From contig NW_020654080.1 of assembly GCF_003589595.1 (NCBI RefSeq), positions 7,169,098 to 7,233,097 on the forward strand: a stretch of 64,000 nucleotides of DNA, given 5' to 3'. The stretch comes from Hyposmocoma kahamanoa (Eukaryota > Arthropoda > Insecta > Lepidoptera > Cosmopterigidae). The notes beneath the pieces are model-generated. The model had not been told where the DNA came from and searched no databases. It worked only from the letters and a program-made list of their open reading frames with translations. A program made the position numbers and the translations under genes. This document shows, piece by piece, positions 62,325-64,000 of this stretch. Numbering within the stretch: position 1 is the stretch's first letter; each line of letters begins with the position of its first letter.

Positions 62325-62400
62325 AGTGCCCCAGAGCGAATTCCGTTGCACTGGTATATATAATACAGGAAATTTCCTGTTTTGAGACCAAGTATGTTCT
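62325..62400 (+). mobile_element. SINE-like repeat S5, second part
   Basis: AGTGCCCCAGAGCGAATTCC, GTTGCACTGGTATATATAAT, ACAGGAAATTTCCTGTTTTG, AGACCAAGTA. Completes the copy that begins at 61868. Confidence 0.68.
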
Positions 62401-63138
62401 TTGTCGGATACATTATTATTCCTTTTATTATTAATACCGGGAATGGATATCGGTATTCATATTTCCGTGAAACCATCGATGTTTTACCAGCTCTACGACG
62501 TTTTTTCTCCACATATTTGGGTCACGAGTGAAGCAAAATTGCGTTAGCAACGGCTTCTCTAATACACGTCCATTGATTACAAGCTCTGCGTATTTTTCTT
62601 TATTAGCATTCTCTTTTGATGCTAATGGCTTCCACGTGCCATATATTGATTAGTTTCCTTAACCTTCTACCACGAGATCGCATTGCTGATGTCGCTAATT
62701 TTATTTTCATTGGATTATTTTAATCGATCGCTTCAGAAACCATAGTAGAGGTACTGATACGAACACAAATATATTTGTCTACGTGTGCTGCTATTCTTCT
62801 AAGTCCGAAAATAATAAGTCATACTCGTTTCTATTTCAAAACTCTATTAAATGTTTTTAATAAAATTCTTACAGAAAAGTATAGAATTAACTCTTGCTCT
62901 TTCTGGAATATGTACAGCCAGCGACAAAAGTGTTTTTGTTGAAAGCAGACGCTCGTTAACACTATCGCTAGTCGCCCAGCTCTGTACAGTCGCGTACAGT
63001 GACGTGTAATTAAACTTTATGTTTAAATTTTAAATAAATTGTAAACAGTATTGCCAAATGCTCAATCACGAATTAAAACTGTTTAAACGGCACTTTAACT
63101 TGAAAAAGCTATGAATAATGATGTAAAGTAATAACTTC
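62401..63138. other. Intronic DNA without recognisable gene
   Basis: A minus-strand frame around 62530-62650 gives WRKNVVELVKHRWFHGN-like residues that could be a LINE remnant, too weak to call. The rest is featureless. Confidence 0.45.
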
Positions 63139-63170
63139 GCACACACTCAAGCCCCGCACTAGGGAAACCC
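63139..63170 (-). mobile_element. SINE S1, short 3' fragment
   Basis: CGCACACACTCAAGCCCCGC then ACTAGGGAAACCCT: the AGGGTTTCCCTAGTGCGGGG end of S1 in minus orientation. Confidence 0.65.
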
Positions 63171-64000
63171 TAAACTGAATAGGCATTTACTAGAACAACG
63201 TCGGCATCATCGACGTTTAATATTACGTGTGATAATAGCCAAGTGTTCATCTATTTTACATAAAAAAAGTTATTTGTGAATCTTTTCCATCATACTGTGT
63301 GGTGTGGTTTCATTACACGGAAGTGATTAATATTCTAATTTCATCATGAGATCGTCAGAATCAAAAGTGTTGATTTTCTTTTCCTAAAATCTAAAAATAA
63401 ATATAATATAAACATTTCTAATTCGGTCATAAAATTGACAGATGCATTGATAGTGATATTTTTTTAATTCTGAAAATGTATACAATAATATAATGAGATC
63501 AATAGCCTCAGACATTTTTTCCAAAATATAAAAATCAGAGAAACGCTAATAGTAGAGTTGTATAGATAAGCTTTTTGTTGAAGGATTGTCTTGACAAGTG
63601 TATGCAAGCAGGATCGAAATCAAAAATACTTAAAAGAGAACTTGATTTTTAATTTATGTCCAGTAAAAAGTCATGAACATTCAACATTCAAACTGTGAAT
63701 GTAATTTACTTTAATAGACCAAAAAGTTTCTCAAACTCTTTATGAGTTTATATTAAGTGTTTGTGCTGAAAAACTGCTCAGAATTACGTCTGTAAAATAA
63801 AGAATGTACCACGTTTCTCTTTAAATATATTTCTTTGAACGAATCTAGCGAAAACTTTGAAATAAAGTAAAGACAAAACCGCTGTTATGCTCGACTGTAC
63901 CAATACAGTGCACAGCAAAAGTGTCTCCGGGGTAATGAAAAGAAGTGTCCTCTCGAAAGAGAAAAGCTTGTATTACCTTCCTGTTTTAATACGTTAGGGA
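63171..64000. other. Intronic DNA without recognisable content
   Basis: AT-rich to the end of the window. No gene, repeat or splice-flanked exon recognised. Confidence 0.6.

Larger units (their letters stand above)
1162..64000 (+). other. Lar: Lar intron downstream of the Ig exon, filled with transposons
   Basis: From the donor at 1162 to the end of the window I find no further exon with splice sites and Ig, fibronectin or phosphatase similarity. The intron would thus be at least 62.8 kb. Very long introns in the 5' half of Lar are known in insects. All other features below lie in it. A short unrecognised exon inside the intron cannot be excluded by eye. Confidence 0.65.

Noticed and set aside
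62186..62512. 108-codon minus-strand gene
   Set aside because: Its middle is Lep1-like and S5 repeat sequence.
1..64000. CRISPR array, bacterial operon, defence island or endogenous virus
   Set aside because: No regular spaced repeats, no clustered genes and no viral gene. The retroelement remnants seen are non-LTR LINEs.

Overview
The window looks like moth or butterfly (Lepidoptera) nuclear DNA. It is AT-rich and almost free of coding sequence. It is filled with short interspersed repeats of lepidopteran type: a Lep1-like family with about 24 copies, several tRNA-derived SINEs, and 5'-truncated LINE tails. Three runs of ten N are assembly gaps. I cannot name the species.

One host coding exon is convincing: positions 982-1161 on the + strand. 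It has a polypyrimidine tract and AG acceptor, a GTAAGT donor, and phase 1 at both ends. Its 60 codons read as the second half of an immunoglobulin domain and closely resemble the first Ig domain of Lar, the receptor-type tyrosine phosphatase of neurons. The rest of the window is best read as Lar intron: about 1 kb before the exon and about 62.8 kb after it. I found no second exon.

Layout. 0-5.5 kb: exon, a MITE with 33-bp inverted ends, SINEs, a LINE tail. 5.5-9 kb: LINE tail, a hAT-like element with a near-perfect 8-bp target duplication, a broken Lep1-like copy. 9.2-9.8 kb: a decayed PIF/Harbinger transposase. 10.8-14.5 kb: Lep1-like copies and three S3 SINEs in a row. 15-25 kb: sparse, with small MITEs and a LINE tail. 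25.6-36.9 kb: LINE fragments, nested insertions, many SINEs. 39-42 kb: Harbinger MITE, RTE retrotransposon end, a Tc1/mariner-like long-inverted-repeat element. 42-55 kb: Lep1-like copies, a young-looking long-inverted-repeat element at 48.5-49.0 kb, two ACTCGAG-rich elements. 55-63 kb: RTE remnant, SINEs, a 106-bp Harbinger MITE, and a SINE split by a Lep1-like copy. 63-64 kb: plain intron.

Apart from Lar, the window records successive transposon insertions. Target duplications (TAA, TA, 8 bp) and nested layouts order some of them. I see no operon, CRISPR array, defence system or viral gene. The points of most interest are the nested insertions, the elements with unusual end structure and the Harbinger transposase remnant.
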